Shown: positions 1 through 11,327 of the stretch, one piece after another
Position numbering within the stretch: the stretch's first letter is position 1
How the letters are laid out: each line of letters starts with the position of its first letter
Assembly: GCF_002288925.2 (NCBI RefSeq)
Contig: NW_022098076.1
Coordinates: forward strand, 71,091,858-71,155,857
Reading direction: 5' to 3'
Origin: Delphinapterus leucas
Taxonomy: Eukaryota > Chordata > Mammalia > Artiodactyla > Monodontidae
DNA length: 64,000 nucleotides
Position numbers and translations under genes: made by a program
The notes under the pieces: model-generated
Told to the model about the DNA's origin: nothing
Seen by the model: only the letters and a program-made list of their open reading frames with translations
Databases searched by the model: none

Positions 1-135
1 CACTGCGATGAGAAGCCCGTGCACTGCAATGAAGAGTAGACCCCACTAGCCGCAACTAGAGAAAGCCTCCACACACAGCAACAAAGACCCAATGCAGCCA
101 AAATAAATAAAGTAAATTTATTTTTAAAAAGTATA
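1..135 (+). mobile_element. 3' part of a long-type CHR-like tRNA-derived SINE, cut by the window edge
   Basis: The first ~110 bases match the 3' half of the long SINEs at 41450 and 56900 (repeated 'gagaagcccg', 'ctagagaaagcc', 'aacaaagaccca' blocks), followed by an A/T-rich tail. The tRNA-like head lies upstream of the window, so the left duplication cannot be seen. Confidence 0.85.
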
Positions 136-241
136 GGATTATAAATGTTTATATGAGAACGAATTCTTATTCCTTGGTTATATCACTTATGTTGCACCTT
201 AGCTAACTGTAATCTAGGTTTTCAGTTTGAATCTCTTGATC

Positions 242-257
242 AAGATTAGATTTTTCA
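242..257 (+). repeat. Left target-site duplication of the 258-953 L1
   Basis: The 16 bases starting 'aagattag' recur without mismatch at 954-969, directly after the L1 A-rich tail. Confidence 0.9.
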
Positions 258-953
258 ACTAAAAATAAAACAACCATATGACCCAGCAATCCCACTACTG
301 GGCATATACCCTGAGAAAACCATAAATCAAAAAGAGTCATGTACCACAATGTTCATTGCAACTCTATTTACAATAGCCGGGGCATGGAAGCAACCTAAGT
401 GTCCATCGACAGATGAATGGATAAAGAAGATGTGGCACATATATACAATGGAATATTACTCAACTATAAAAAGAAATGAAATTGGGTTATGTTTAGTGAG
501 GTGGATGGACCTAGAGACCGTCATACAGAGTGAAGTAAGTCAGAAAGAGAAAAACAAATACCGTATGCTAACACATATATATGGAATCTAAAAAAAAAAA
601 AGGTTCTGAAGAACCTAGGAACAGGACAGGAATAAAGATGCAGACGTAGAGAATGGACTTGAGGACACAGGGAGGGGGAAGGGTAAACTGTGACAAAGTG
701 AGAGAGTGGCATGGACATATATACACTACCAAATGTAAAATAGGTAGTTAGTGAGAAGCAGCCGCATAGCACAGGGAGATCAGCTCGGTGCTTTGTGTCC
801 ACCTAGAGGGGTGGGATAGGGAGGGTGGGAGGGAGACGCAAGAGGGAGGAGATATGGGGATATATGTATATGTATAGCTGATTCACTTTGTTAGAAAGCA
901 GAAACTAACACACCATTGTAAAGCAATTATACTTCAATAAAGATGTTAAGAAA
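258..953 (+). mobile_element. LINE-1 3' end (ORF2 C-terminus, 3' UTR, A-rich tail), 5'-truncated
   Basis: Bases 349-591 still encode the C-terminal end of L1 ORF2 (residues such as DEWIKKMW, YTMEYYS, SEVSQKEKNKY) and stop at a TAA. An L1-type 3' UTR follows, with a G-rich block near 660-840 and 'aataaag' just before the tail. A perfect 16-bp duplication flanks it (242-257 and 954-969), so this is a single 5'-truncated retrotransposition event. Only the last ~80 codons of ORF2 are present and it cannot move on its own. The 3' UTR type suggests a cetartiodactyl L1. Confidence 0.93.
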
Positions 954-969
954 AAGATTAGATTTTTCA
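954..969 (+). repeat. Right target-site duplication of the 258-953 L1
   Basis: Exact copy of 242-257. The first bases merge with the L1 A-tail, so the boundary is uncertain by a few bases. Confidence 0.9.
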
Positions 970-2220
970 TTATTAGAATTCTTTGTATACATACAATTAC
1001 TTTGTCTCAGCTATGAATCATTAATTTGCTACCCAACATGGTAGCATTGCATAGTCTTTAACTGGACTAAAGATAAATGTTGCCATTATCATCAACTTAT
1101 TGAGTGGATTAAAGTACAGAAGTAAAAAAATATTCATACTTTAACAATTTCTTAGCAACTAATCACCAGCATTAAACGTTGGATTCTAGATTCAAAATCT
1201 AACTTCAATTATGAATCCTTGGGATGAAAAGATGTTTACAATACATGAAAAAGAGAAAGAAAAAAAATTGCACTGAATAGAGATTAAGTTAAAATAGTAT
1301 ATTATTCTAATTTGTGGCATGAGCAATTGGTTAAAATTATTCTACTTCAGCTGTCTCTTTGCACAAACCATTTAAAATCACTTATGAGAATTCTTCCTCT
1401 GGAGACCCAAAGGTTGCGGGGGGAAATAAACCAGTACAACATCATATCTTGCCATAGAATTTCATAGTAACTATAGTTGTAAAAACAACATATCCTCAAC
1501 AACAAGACCAATTGTTAAAAGGTCTTGACTCAGATTATCATCCTCTATTTTTTTAATACCTTGTATATATTAGACTAGTTCTAAATTTGTTATGTGGCAG
1601 CAAATCAGAAATATTTGAATTAAAAAAAAAACTTGGAGAGGTATATATATCCCTTTCACGGAAAATTAGATGATCTGTATTAGGAGAGCAGTTTTCTATT
1701 CTGTGTGAAGGTTTGGACAGGTATGTATCAGAAACAAAGTAGGTTTAGAAGAAAGTCAACCAATGAAATATATACCAAATTGCTGAACATGAATCTCCAG
1801 CGTTTTGTTTTTAGCTAATGCATTCTGCTTTTCCTAGTTTCCAGCCCCACAAAGAAGAAGAGCAGAGGACTAGTAAACACTGGCTTAATTATCCCCATCA
1901 GTCTCAGAGACAAGGCGCTTAAGAGTTTTAGCTGCTGTAAACACTCCCTTGATAGCAGATAAGGAATCTGCTGAAAGGCAGTTTTGTCTGGGGAAACCTC
2001 AGGGGCACAACAGTTAATCATTAGTGCAATACTGTATATGCATTACTACATCAAAGGAAACAAAACCCAATATTCTATTCTGAAGATTTTCTGTTTTCTT
2101 AAAGGTAAGAAAACTAATGCTAACAACAACAAAAAAATTTTAAAAACTACATTTGCTGCAGAAACAAAGCATGCTCTACTTTTCATTTATTTTTCTTTCT
2201 TCAAGAGAAAATGACATTAC
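970..2220. other. No recognised feature
   Basis: AT-rich DNA with short A runs (about 1622 and 2133). I see no interspersed repeat I can name and no reading frame with coding character on either strand. Confidence 0.5.
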
Positions 2221-2223
2221 TGT

Positions 2224-2225
<2 letters not shown>

Positions 2226-2262
<37 letters not shown>
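2226..2262. repeat. (TG)n microsatellite
   Basis: An uninterrupted run of about 18 TG units, preceded by 'tgtgg'. Likely length-variable. Confidence 0.97.
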
Positions 2263-2265
<3 letters not shown>

Positions 2266-2266
2266 C

Positions 2267-2685
2267 GTGCCTTCAGGGATATAGAAAGTTTCCACTGAAG
2301 TCAAAGATTCAAGAATTTTCACCTTTGTATCTAAATGCATTGACCAGAAACAGAGAATATCACATAACATTATTTTATCACAATACTTGAAGTAAACCAA
2401 CGTTCTTCTTCCATATCAGTACAGTGTTTGTCTGAGGATCTATTTGTGGAAAACTGACACCTTACTCTCCCTAACAAAGAACCTTTCTATCGTTTCAAAA
2501 TGAAGGCATCCACAATGGCCTCTTATTCTTTAAATTTAATAGACTTCTCATAGTCCCACAATCAGAGAATCTTAGAGGCTTCCAAAGCCTTCAAAATATC
2601 CAGAGTTAACTTCCACTCTCTCAGCCCTTCTACCACTGTCTGCAAGGAAAATGAAACTTTTCAGTGTCACACCCTCCTCACCCTT
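2267..2685. other. No recognised feature
   Basis: Mixed sequence without an identifiable repeat or reading frame. It grades into pyrimidine-rich DNA that I tentatively assign to L2 from about 2690. Confidence 0.4.
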
Positions 2686-2689
2686 TCCC

Positions 2690-2965
2690 ACACCCTGGCC
2701 CTAACACACAGGATTTCTTCTGATCAGATGCCTGTCCTCCAGTTCCCATCTCTACAGATTCACCTTTCCTGGAAACTCCAAGTCTCATATTTGAATTCCT
2801 TCGTAAGCCATCTCTGTTCTTGTTTCTCTCATGCAATTGGAAGTAATCTCTTCTCTCCTCAGAATTCCTTTAGCAACTTTTTATCATAGTTATGTTTGTT
2901 CTAATATTTGGTACATTCTGGGCCATCAGTAAGTGTTGCTCAATGACTGAACTTAGTAGAAACTA
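2690..2965 (+). repeat. Probable LINE-2 3' fragment
   Basis: C/T-rich text ending in a diverged form of the L2 3' end ('cagtaagtgttgctcaatg', near 2930-2950). Strongly diverged, so the 5' limit is approximate. Confidence 0.4.
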
Positions 2966-3087
2966 CTTTTATTAATCACTGTGGGTATTTCATGGGATTT
3001 TAAGGAGGGTAAGACAATCTTTTTTTTTTTAACACAGAAAGTGTAGTCACTTTCAATATTTCTAGGTCTCTTAGAGAGGAAAAATTA

Positions 3088-3175
3088 ACTGACTTTTGTT
3101 GAAAACTTACTATACATCAGGCACCAGACTAAATGTTTTACATCTTAATAAATCTACCTAAGATTATTAACCTGT
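3088..3175 (-). repeat. Probable MIR fragment
   Basis: Reads like the reverse complement of the MIR 3' part ('cttactatacatcaggcacc', then 'ttttacatcttaata'). Short and diverged. Confidence 0.45.
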
Positions 3176-3650
3176 AAGGCTACCCTTTCAGTGTGTGTCT
3201 AAAACCATCTGAATTCTCCACTTATCATTTTTGATGAAAGATTCGGTGGTAGATACACTGAGGTTTACTTGACTAAATGGCTTGTAAATTAGTCATAGAT
3301 GTCTCATTTTGGTATTGATAAGCTCAGACTTTGCTATTGTCACATCTGATATAGCCTCATCTTGTTAACAGATGTTTCTCAGAGGAAATTTTTAGTTTAC
3401 CCCTTAAATTATGGCCAATTTGACATGGATTCTAAATGAGGCAATGTTTTGAGTATGTATTCTATATAAAGTAAATGATACCATAACTGCAATTTTGACC
3501 TTCGAAAGCACATTGCAATGCAGAATGTTATTACTAATTAACTCTTTTGCTAGCACTCATATTAAATAATCAGCAATTTGGGCTATACTCTCTATAGTAG
3601 AAAACAAATTCCACAGTGCCTGAGAATGCATGGTCAGAAGAAAGCTTCTC
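3176..3650. other. No recognised feature
   Basis: AT-rich unique-looking sequence, with no repeat consensus or coding signal recognised. Confidence 0.4.
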
Positions 3651-3654
3651 CTTA

Positions 3655-3850
3655 GCAATGTAGAATAATGGTTAGTGCAAGGAGTCTGTAGATTGATAGC
3701 CACTAAAACGAAATCCATTTCTGGCAACTGCTACCTATATTGCCTTAGGCAAATTCTTTAATCTCCACAATCCTCAATCTGTTCATCCACAATTAAGGAA
3801 TAATAATATCTATCTGTCAATGTCTGGCACATGGTCATTATACTATCATT
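3655..3850 (+). repeat. MIR SINE
   Basis: MIR order is preserved: 'ataatggttag', the 'ccttaggcaaattctttaatc' segment (from 'gaccttgggcaagt...'), 'tctgttcatccaca', 'aataataatatctat', then 'gtctggcacatggt'. Highly diverged, as expected for an ancient tRNA-derived SINE. Confidence 0.6.
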
Positions 3851-4040
3851 TGATTAACATGAAAGAGAAAGTATGAAAAATTCTCTATACATTGGAAAAG
3901 AAAAGTAGAACAGGATAACCATTCTTTCTAACCCTAGATATTGACGCAGAGAGACAGATTAATTTAAATTATACTGGCTCTAGGGATTGATCACAACGTA
4001 ATGGACATGGGGTTCATTCTTTTTCTAGATACACTAATAA

Positions 4041-4057
4041 AAGATTATACAAAATTA
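4041..4057 (+). repeat. Left TSD of the 4058 SINE
   Basis: 17 bases starting 'aagattatac', repeated exactly at 4270-4286. Confidence 0.9.
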
Positions 4058-4269
4058 GGGCTTCCCTGGTGGTGCGGTGGTTGAGAGTCCGCCTGCCGAT
4101 GCAGCGGACACGGGTTCGTGCCCCAGTCCGGGAAGATCCCATGTGCCGCGGAGCGGTTGGGCCCGTGAGCCGTGGCCGCTGAGCCTGCGCGTCCGGAGCC
4201 TGTGCTCCGCAACGGGAGAGGCCACAACAGTGAGAGGCCCGTGTACAGCAAAAAATAAAAATTAAAAAA
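4058..4269 (+). mobile_element. Short-type CHR-like SINE, complete, with duplication
   Basis: It begins with the tRNA-like head: a polymerase III A-box-like 'tggtgcggtgg' and a B-box-like 'ggttcgtgcc'. A GC-rich body and an A-rich tail follow. A perfect 17-bp TSD flanks it (4041-4057 and 4270-4286). All reading frames here belong to the SINE. Confidence 0.96.
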
Positions 4270-4286
4270 AAGATTATACAAAATTA
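4270..4286 (+). repeat. Right TSD of the 4058 SINE
   Basis: Exact copy of 4041-4057 immediately after the A-rich tail. Confidence 0.9.
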
Positions 4287-4289
4287 AAT

Positions 4290-5300
4290 TGGCATCAATA
4301 TTATTAGTGAAATTCATTTCTTTATGAGTGTATCTTTTGGACCATCAAATTGATTGTCTATGTGTAACCATACTCTGATATTTCAATTTTCTGACAATCC
4401 CATGTGTGTCAACATTTAATATACAAAAGTATTTTTAAATGATTGATATATAACATTTAGTAACAAACATTTTGATAGATAAAATATGTACAATAAATTG
4501 TAGTCATATAAAGCATATAATTTAGATATACATATATTTTTAAATAGTTTCATGTATGTAGGAAATTTTATTTCTAGGTTATAAAAATATTTGAGACAAA
4601 CACTTTATTTGAATACTTCAAAGAGGTACAATAAATATCTCATTTCAATATATGAATATTTTTCTACTCTGTTACTATAAAGTTTATAATTCAGTAGCTA
4701 TCATTTTGGTTTTCTGTACTGGTAAAATATGGCAAAATCATAACTTTCAAATATTTAACTGAATACTTCCAACAATATGTTAAAATAAAGCCTTAATACC
4801 TTGAAGTAGAAATAAGTAAAGGAACAACCAAATCAGTTGCAAATTTAAAAAAAAAAAAAAAGAAGACTAATAGGGCTTATAGTACATGCTTTTAGATCAT
4901 CAACTATTATTAATTCTTTTATTTTTTAGACATATGCTGACATATCCTTTTCTCTTGGCGACCACAAGTCCATTTTGATATGCTAAAAATTTACTCTAGC
5001 TCTTTAAAAATTAATAAAATCTCTGATTAATTACTAACGAGAAAAAAGTACAACTGTCACTTAAGCTATTTAATGTTATTTTTTTACCCTAAAACTGATA
5101 AATATGCTCACAGATGCTGGTGAATTACATAAATAGAAAACAATTTTACCAAAATAGAGACATAGTCATTGCCAACACAATCTCTATGAATAAGAAAATA
5201 ATTCAATAGAAATATTGAATAAAATTTTGAAATACTGATCTCAGACTAACAAGAATAAAGCTTAAAACACAACTGTACACCTAAATTTTTCTTTCATAAG
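4290..5300. other. No recognised feature; very AT-rich
   Basis: Long AT-rich stretch with an A15-16 run at 4846-4861. No repeat family named and no coding signal. Confidence 0.4.
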
Positions 5301-5316
5301 CAAAGCCATCTTTTTT

Positions 5317-5459
5317 TTTGCGGAACGTGCAGGCTCAGCGGCCATGGCTCATGGGCCCAGCCGCTCCGCGGCATGTGGGATCTTCCCGGACCGGGGCACG
5401 ACCCCGTGTCCCCTGCATCGGCAGGCGGACTCTCAACCACTGCACCACCAGGGAAGCCC
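5317..5459 (-). mobile_element. Short-type CHR-like SINE with an internal deletion
   Basis: Read on the minus strand, the tRNA-like head and first half match the other short SINEs. The text then passes from 'gagcctgc' almost directly to the A tail, so about 55-60 bp of the 3' body is missing. A 14-bp duplication flanks it ('aagccatc' plus a T run, 5303-5316 and 5460-5473), so it inserted as a normal retroposon. The deletion either occurred later or was carried by the source copy. Confidence 0.92.
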
Positions 5460-5693
5460 AAGCCATCTTTTTTAAAAGAGTTATAAGTTGACAGGTCTAA
5501 TTATAAAACAATTGAAATTTAAATACAGTATGTAATTGCCAAATATTTTTAACCCACTACATGTCTTTTCTTTTCCCCATTTGGGCCGTGATATACTTTA
5601 CATGTCTATAAAAACATGAATTTAAAACATGAAAATGCCTCTCTATTCACTGATTGCATATTATATATATATTGGTTAAAAAATAATAGCAGA

Positions 5694-5909
5694 GGGCTTC
5701 CCTGGTGGCGCAGTGGTTGAGAGTCCGCCTGCCGATGCAGGGGACACAGGTTCGTGCCCCGGTCCAGGAAGATCCCACATGCCGCGGAACGGCTGGGCCT
5801 GTGAGCCATGGCCGCTGAGCCTGAGCGTCCGGATCCTGTGCTCCACAACGGGAGAGGCCACAACAGTGAGAGGCCCGCGTACCGAAAAAAAATTTTTAAA
5901 AATAAAATA
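5694..5909 (+). mobile_element. Short-type CHR-like SINE
   Basis: Complete head, body and A/T-rich tail. The flanking duplication is imperfect (5681-5693 against 5910-5922, two transitions). It lies 234 bp from the oppositely oriented SINE at 5317-5459. Confidence 0.94.
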
Positions 5910-5924
5910 AAATAACAACAGATA

Positions 5925-8019
5925 TTAAATTTAACATTTTATTCTATATCCTACTAATTATAATTATAATAGCAGACATATGTGCTATTGTATGTTTATA
6001 CTTTACATGATGTAATATTATATTTATATGATGAAATATTATACAATTTTTAATTTAAATATTGTTTAAAAATATAGTTTTTAAAGGTATATGCTTATAA
6101 TCATGTGATGAAATAGTACATGCAGACTTTTTTTTCCAAAATGTACACTATAAAAAGGATTTATGTTCATTATATCTGGTTAAGACATTATTAAGGAAAA
6201 GACCATTTTTATATAACTAAAGTTAGAATATGAAAATAAACAGACTTGACTGATGTTTATTCCACTTCATTATTATTGAGAACAAAATATTGTATGTTCT
6301 TCACTGAATAGTAAAATATACATGGATACCTAAAAATAAATGAATATGCTAATATCATTATTTTACTGAATTGTTAATATTTCAAAATGTAACATTCACA
6401 TCTATCTGGAAACAATTTCAAATTCAACAATACACTTAGATAAGAATACCAAAGCCAGCTATCTATGTAAAAAAATGAAATAATTTACATCTGACAGCAA
6501 ATACATCTAAGGCAACTGCATTTGTTGCTTTCCTAAAAAATATAACCTTACATATTTATTTGAGAAACAGTTACTTAAAATATGTTAGATAACTCAATTT
6601 ATATATGAATTTACACTAGAATATAATTTTGTTGCATTTTACAATGCAAGGGGACAAATAAAAATGTAAGATTTGTCTACCTGACTAAACCAATATATCA
6701 GTGGAATAATGTAACCCATTTAGCTGTGCAGAATAATTGATATTTTCATGTTTAAATGGCTATGTTGGCACCAAGTAAACAAAGGCACTACTATCAAGAT
6801 TTTAAAAATAAATACTTAATTTCTCAATTATAGGATGTTATAAAACACAGCTCTTGAGATTTATATTTTAGTTTCTTTCTCAACCTAATGTGAAGCAGTA
6901 TCACAGCTAAACAAGCCTCTGTACAGGCTTACATATAGATTTATAAAATTTTCAAGAACTACCAATTAATTTTTGCCCATAATTTCCACTATAGATTTGA
7001 ACTTATGATTCACAGATACCAAACAGATAATGGGACAAGAATCAAGCGTAGGAGTATTTGTGCTTACAGATGCTAAGGTGTTGAATGTTAGAAGAGGAAC
7101 CATGAAAACCATCTAGCTGTAGAATGGCACAATTCCACTCATCTTAAATAGACTAGGCAGTTTACGGAAGAATCTATACCAAATAAAAATTCACTTCATA
7201 TGTGGAATATTGCTTAACTCAATATTGAGCTATAAACTTCTTACTCCAGCTTTGTTGAGTAGTTCTAATTCCTTCTGCAATTAGCCATTCTTTTGAATCA
7301 ACCTAGCATACAGCTAGTTGATTGTTTGGGGAGATGGAGGAAAGGGAGATGGGAGAATACCCGGGAAGTGATTCAGAGTATGTATTGCCAAAAATTCTAC
7401 ACTGTGCATGCTATGCTTTTCCAAGTTGTCCTGTGCCCAATTAGAACCTGAATTTTTTTTCTTTAAAAAAAAATGAATTTCTGTCTAAAGCCCTTTGACT
7501 CCTACTACTTCTAATAAAGAATTCTCAGTCAGCAATTTGCAGTGTAGGAAAGCCAGGGATAATGGAACTGGGCAGCTTTTACAAGCAAAACAAAACACCA
7601 AAGAAAGGAAATAAAAAGGCTGACAAACAATGTAAGCTCTCCCATAAGGCTTATACTTATTTTCTCCTCCTTTAAAGTGTACCATAAAAAAGCTGAATTA
7701 GCTGTGACGATAATGATGCAAAGTTTTGATTATTACAGCAAATTATACCTTCACTATTCAGGAGAGGGCAAAAAAGTTTTGTGGCTCATCAAAAGAAGCT
7801 GGCAATAACAGCCAAGGCCACTGACACTTGTGGTGGCAGATTAAGCTGTGAGCAGACTCTAAATAAATTCCATTCTCCCCCATCCCTAAAATACACTATT
7901 CTGGCTTCTAAGACTGACTTGCATTCTATGCATGCCAGTACACTTTCCATTCAGGATCACTTATTTCAGTGGGAGACAGGGAGGGCAGTCTTCTGAATTA
8001 GGAAGCTGTAACAGATTAG

Positions 8020-8020
<1 letters not shown>
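5925..8020. other. AT-rich DNA, no named repeat; possible conserved block at ~7600-7980
   Basis: 5925-7200 is extremely AT-rich and featureless to me. About 7560-7980 is less biased and lacks repeat character. No reading frame looks coding. Whether it is under constraint cannot be judged from one sequence. Confidence 0.35.

Positions 8021-8022
<2 letters not shown>

Positions 8023-8066
<44 letters not shown>
8023..8066. repeat. (TG)n microsatellite
   Basis: About 22 uninterrupted TG units, the longest dinucleotide run in the window. Confidence 0.97.
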
Positions 8067-8067
<1 letters not shown>

Positions 8068-9800
8068 CAGACTGTTAACTATGAATGATTACAGCCTCTG
8101 CTTCAAATTTAAATAAATCACATATTTTGTGAAATAGTCAAAATGTTTTTAAGCGAAGAAAAAAAGAAAAGTTGTGCGCTCGTTTAATTTTTGAACCAGG
8201 AATTAGCCTTTCTGTCATCTAGAATATATAACTAACATCATTCTTTGAGAAACACAAAATAATGTTTGCCAAGACATATAATTAAATCACCCGAAGTTTT
8301 CAAAGACACATGAGTTTACATAAGAATAAAATGCCCAAATTATCTTGTGAACTCTGATTTTCTTGATTAAATGAATTTTCTTTTTGTGCTGATAAGGTTT
8401 TTTAAAAGCTGTTTTGGAAAATATATTTCCATTTAGAACAGAAATAAAAATATATAAATCATAAGACTTAGGGGAAAAACATGAAGCATATAAATTGTAA
8501 TAATGCAAAGAAAACCATAACAATTCTAAAATGAAATTATAGAAAAGGAAACAATATTAAGGACAATAAACCAAATGTCATTAAAAATATTGACAATCTA
8601 TTACAAATCCAGCATTATCATTCAAACTGAATTAACTACGAGTACAGGAAAAAAACCTCATTTTAAACTAATTTTAATAAAAATAATTCCTTCACTACAA
8701 ACAATTTTATGAGGTTAAAAAAATAAAAGAACAAGTGCGTATAGGGAAGAGTCTTTGGTAAGTCAATAAAATCTGTTTCTCCCATATTTAATGATATCCT
8801 AGTTTCATTTTATACATGTTTTATATTTTTCCATCTACAAATCAAAATAATGTTTCCAAGCTAACTAGTACACAAAGAATAAAAAATATGTTCAAATTTA
8901 TAAGAATTCATAAATAACCGTAGGTACATATTGAGGAGACTAGCTTCCTATTGAGGAAAACTATCTTTACTCAGTTTCAGGAAGTGTGTCTTAAAGGCAA
9001 AAACATCCCCAATCACATCAGCCAAATCAACAATGGCAATTAAACACATGACAGACAAAGCCCTTCAAATCCAATGAAATGCCCTAGTATATATCTCAGG
9101 TTGTTTAGTGACAGTGAAGCAAAGAAGACTCAAGGTACAGGCTCCTAAGGAATGTAAATTTGATGGGCAAAATCTGGTTAGAGATCATTTATGTTCTATT
9201 CACAGAATAAGAATGAAGTTGAAACAAGGATTAGAATATTATCTCTGAGGCTCATTATGGCATATCAGATATAAACTATGATCATATTAAAAATCTTGAC
9301 ATTTTTCATTCTGTGGTAAGATAAGATTGCAGATATTGTTTTCTCCAAAATACAATAATGAATTAAAACCACAATTAGGTTATTATCCCAGCTTCACTGG
9401 ACTGCTTATACAACACAGAAGATACAGAAATTAAGGGGGAAAAAAGAATACTGACCTTGATCAGCTCCACAGTACAAATTACATCTTTCAATGTTAAAGA
9501 TACAAAGATTCTTTAAAGGGTAACTTGGGACCATGCAGTAGATGGATTCAGTCAGAGAGGTCTATGCCTACCCCATGCCACACTGAGCTTATGGAAATTG
9601 TTGTTATAAAAAAACATGAATGAGAACAGACTTCTGTTAACATTTTCAAGTGTTTTTCTCATTAATGATACACATTTTTCTCACAAGTGTGTCACCAGTA
9701 AAATGTCTGGATACATAACTCAGAACACTTAGTATCCTGTTTTGAATAATATTATCAAATACTGCTTTTAAAAATTTCCCTGCTTTGAACAAAGCTTTAT
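8067..9800. other. No recognised feature
   Basis: AT-rich DNA, with 8930-9240 somewhat more balanced. No repeat family or gene recognised. Confidence 0.4.
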
Positions 9801-9820
9801 GGATTAAATCATATGAATAA

Positions 9821-10391
9821 CAGCACTATTTACAATAGCTAGGACACAGAAGCAACCTAAATGCCCATCAACAGAGGAATGGATAAAGAAGATGTGGTAA
9901 ATATATGCAATAGAATATTACTCAGCCATAAAAAGGAACAAAATAATGCCACTTGCAGAGACATGGATAGACCTAGAGGCTGTCATACAAAGTGAAGTAA
10001 GTCAGAAAGAGAAAAACAAATATCAAATATTGTTGCTTATATGTGGAATCTAGAAAAACGGTACAGATGAACTTATCAGCAAAGTAGAAATAGTCACAGA
10101 TGTTGAGAACAAACTTATGGTTACCAAAGGGGAAGCGGGGGGTGGGACGAACTGGGAGACTGGGGTTGACATATACACACTACAATGTATAAAATAGGTA
10201 ACTAATGAGAACCTATTGTTCAGCACAGGAAACTCTACTCACTGCTCTGTGGTGACCTAAACGGGAAGGAAATCTAAAAAAGAGTGGATGTATATATACA
10301 TATAACAGATTCACTTTACTGTACAGCAAAAATTAAAACAACATTGTAAAGCAACTATACTCCAATAAAAATTTTTTGAAAAAGAAAAAAA
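9821..10391 (+). mobile_element. LINE-1 3' end, 5'-truncated
   Basis: Encodes the decayed C-terminus of L1 ORF2 (EEWIKKMW, then an in-frame TAA; EYYSAIKRNK; SEVSQKEKNKY). An L1 3' UTR follows, ending 'actccaataaaaa' and an A-rich tail. It parallels 258-953 but with a different 3' UTR subtype. A probable 15-bp TSD, 9806-9820 against 10392-10406, differs by three transitions, so it is older than the 258-953 copy. Confidence 0.9.
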
Positions 10392-10415
10392 AAATCACAC
10401 AAATAAAAAAGGGCA

Positions 10416-10628
10416 GGGCTTCCCTCGTAGCGCAGTGGTTGAGAGTCCTCCTGCCGATGCAGGGGACACGGGTTCGTGCCCCGGTCCGGGAAGATCCCAC
10501 ATACCGCGGAGCGGCTGGGCCTGTGAGCCACGGCCCCTGAGCCTGCGCGTCCGGAGCCTGTGCTCCGCAACGGGAGAGGCCACAACAGTGAGAGGCCTGC
10601 GTACCGAAAAAAAGAAAAAAAAAAAAAA
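10416..10628 (+). mobile_element. Short-type CHR-like SINE inserted beside the L1 tail
   Basis: Complete SINE with A/B-box-like head. Its head starts 25 bp after the L1 body ends, and the 'aaaaaagggca' before it resembles 'aaaaaaggca' after its tail, so it probably used the L1's A-rich end as target. Confidence 0.94.
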
Positions 10629-10771
10629 GGCACATGTTCATTTAAATGGACTTCAACCATTCTCTCTGCAAAATTTTATCAAAGTTATAAAATCATTCAC
10701 TAGTATATTACTTTTATTAATAAAGATTAATTATAGTTGTATAAATTAATCATAAGTTTATAAATGGCCTC

Positions 10772-11165
10772 TGTAATGGACTGAATTGTGTTCCCTAAAA
10801 ATTCATATGTTCAATCCCTAACTCCCAGTGTGACTGCATTTGGAGATGGGGCCTTTATGGAAGTCATTAAGTTTCAATGAGGTCATAAGGGTGTGCGCTA
10901 ATCCAACAGGACCAGTGTCCTTATAAAAAGAGGAAGAGACACTAGGGATCTCTCTCTGAATCTCATGCACGTGGAAGAGGACATGTGTGGACACAGTGAG
11001 TAGGCAGCCATTTACAAGCCTAGGAGAGAGGCCTCTGAATGACATCTACCTTGCTGGCACTTGATCTTGGCTTTTTAGCCTCCAGAAATCAAAAAAGTAA
11101 ATTTCTGTTATCAAGGCCATCCAGCCCATGGCATTTCCTTATGACAGCCCTTGCATACCAAAACA
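10772..11165 (+). mobile_element. Solo LTR of ERVL-MaLR type (MLT1/MST-like)
   Basis: Starts TG and ends CA. Its order matches the MaLR LTR consensus: 'ggactgaattgtgttccc', 'attcatatgttcaa', 'tttggagatggggcctt', the TATA-like 'ccttataaaaagagga' (~10920), 'cacagtgag', 'gcctccagaa', 'taaatttctgtta' and 'atgacagcccttgcat'. Flanking 5-mers GCCTC (10767-10771) and GTCTC (11166-11170) differ at one base, as a decayed 5-bp TSD would. No internal retroviral sequence adjoins it, so it is a solo LTR. Confidence 0.85.
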
Positions 11166-11327
11166 GTCTCTATAAATACTAGTTTTTGTTCTTTAACTAC
11201 TTAGCCATAGAAGGTTAAGGAAGTCATTTAATTTCTGTGAACTTCAATTTTTTTTCATTTACAAAATAAGAGGGGTAGGCTGGCTAAGGGTTGGTGAATA
11301 TAAGACATACATGCCACCACTCTTTTT

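Noticed and set aside
349..591. 80-codon open frame resembling a protein-coding gene
   Set aside because: It is the C-terminal end of L1 ORF2 in a 5'-truncated insertion with a perfect TSD, not a free-standing gene.
4058..4140. tRNA genes at the SINE heads
   Set aside because: The A- and B-box-like motifs belong to tRNA-derived SINEs. The acceptor stem and anticodon arm do not form a functional tRNA and the sequence continues into a SINE body.
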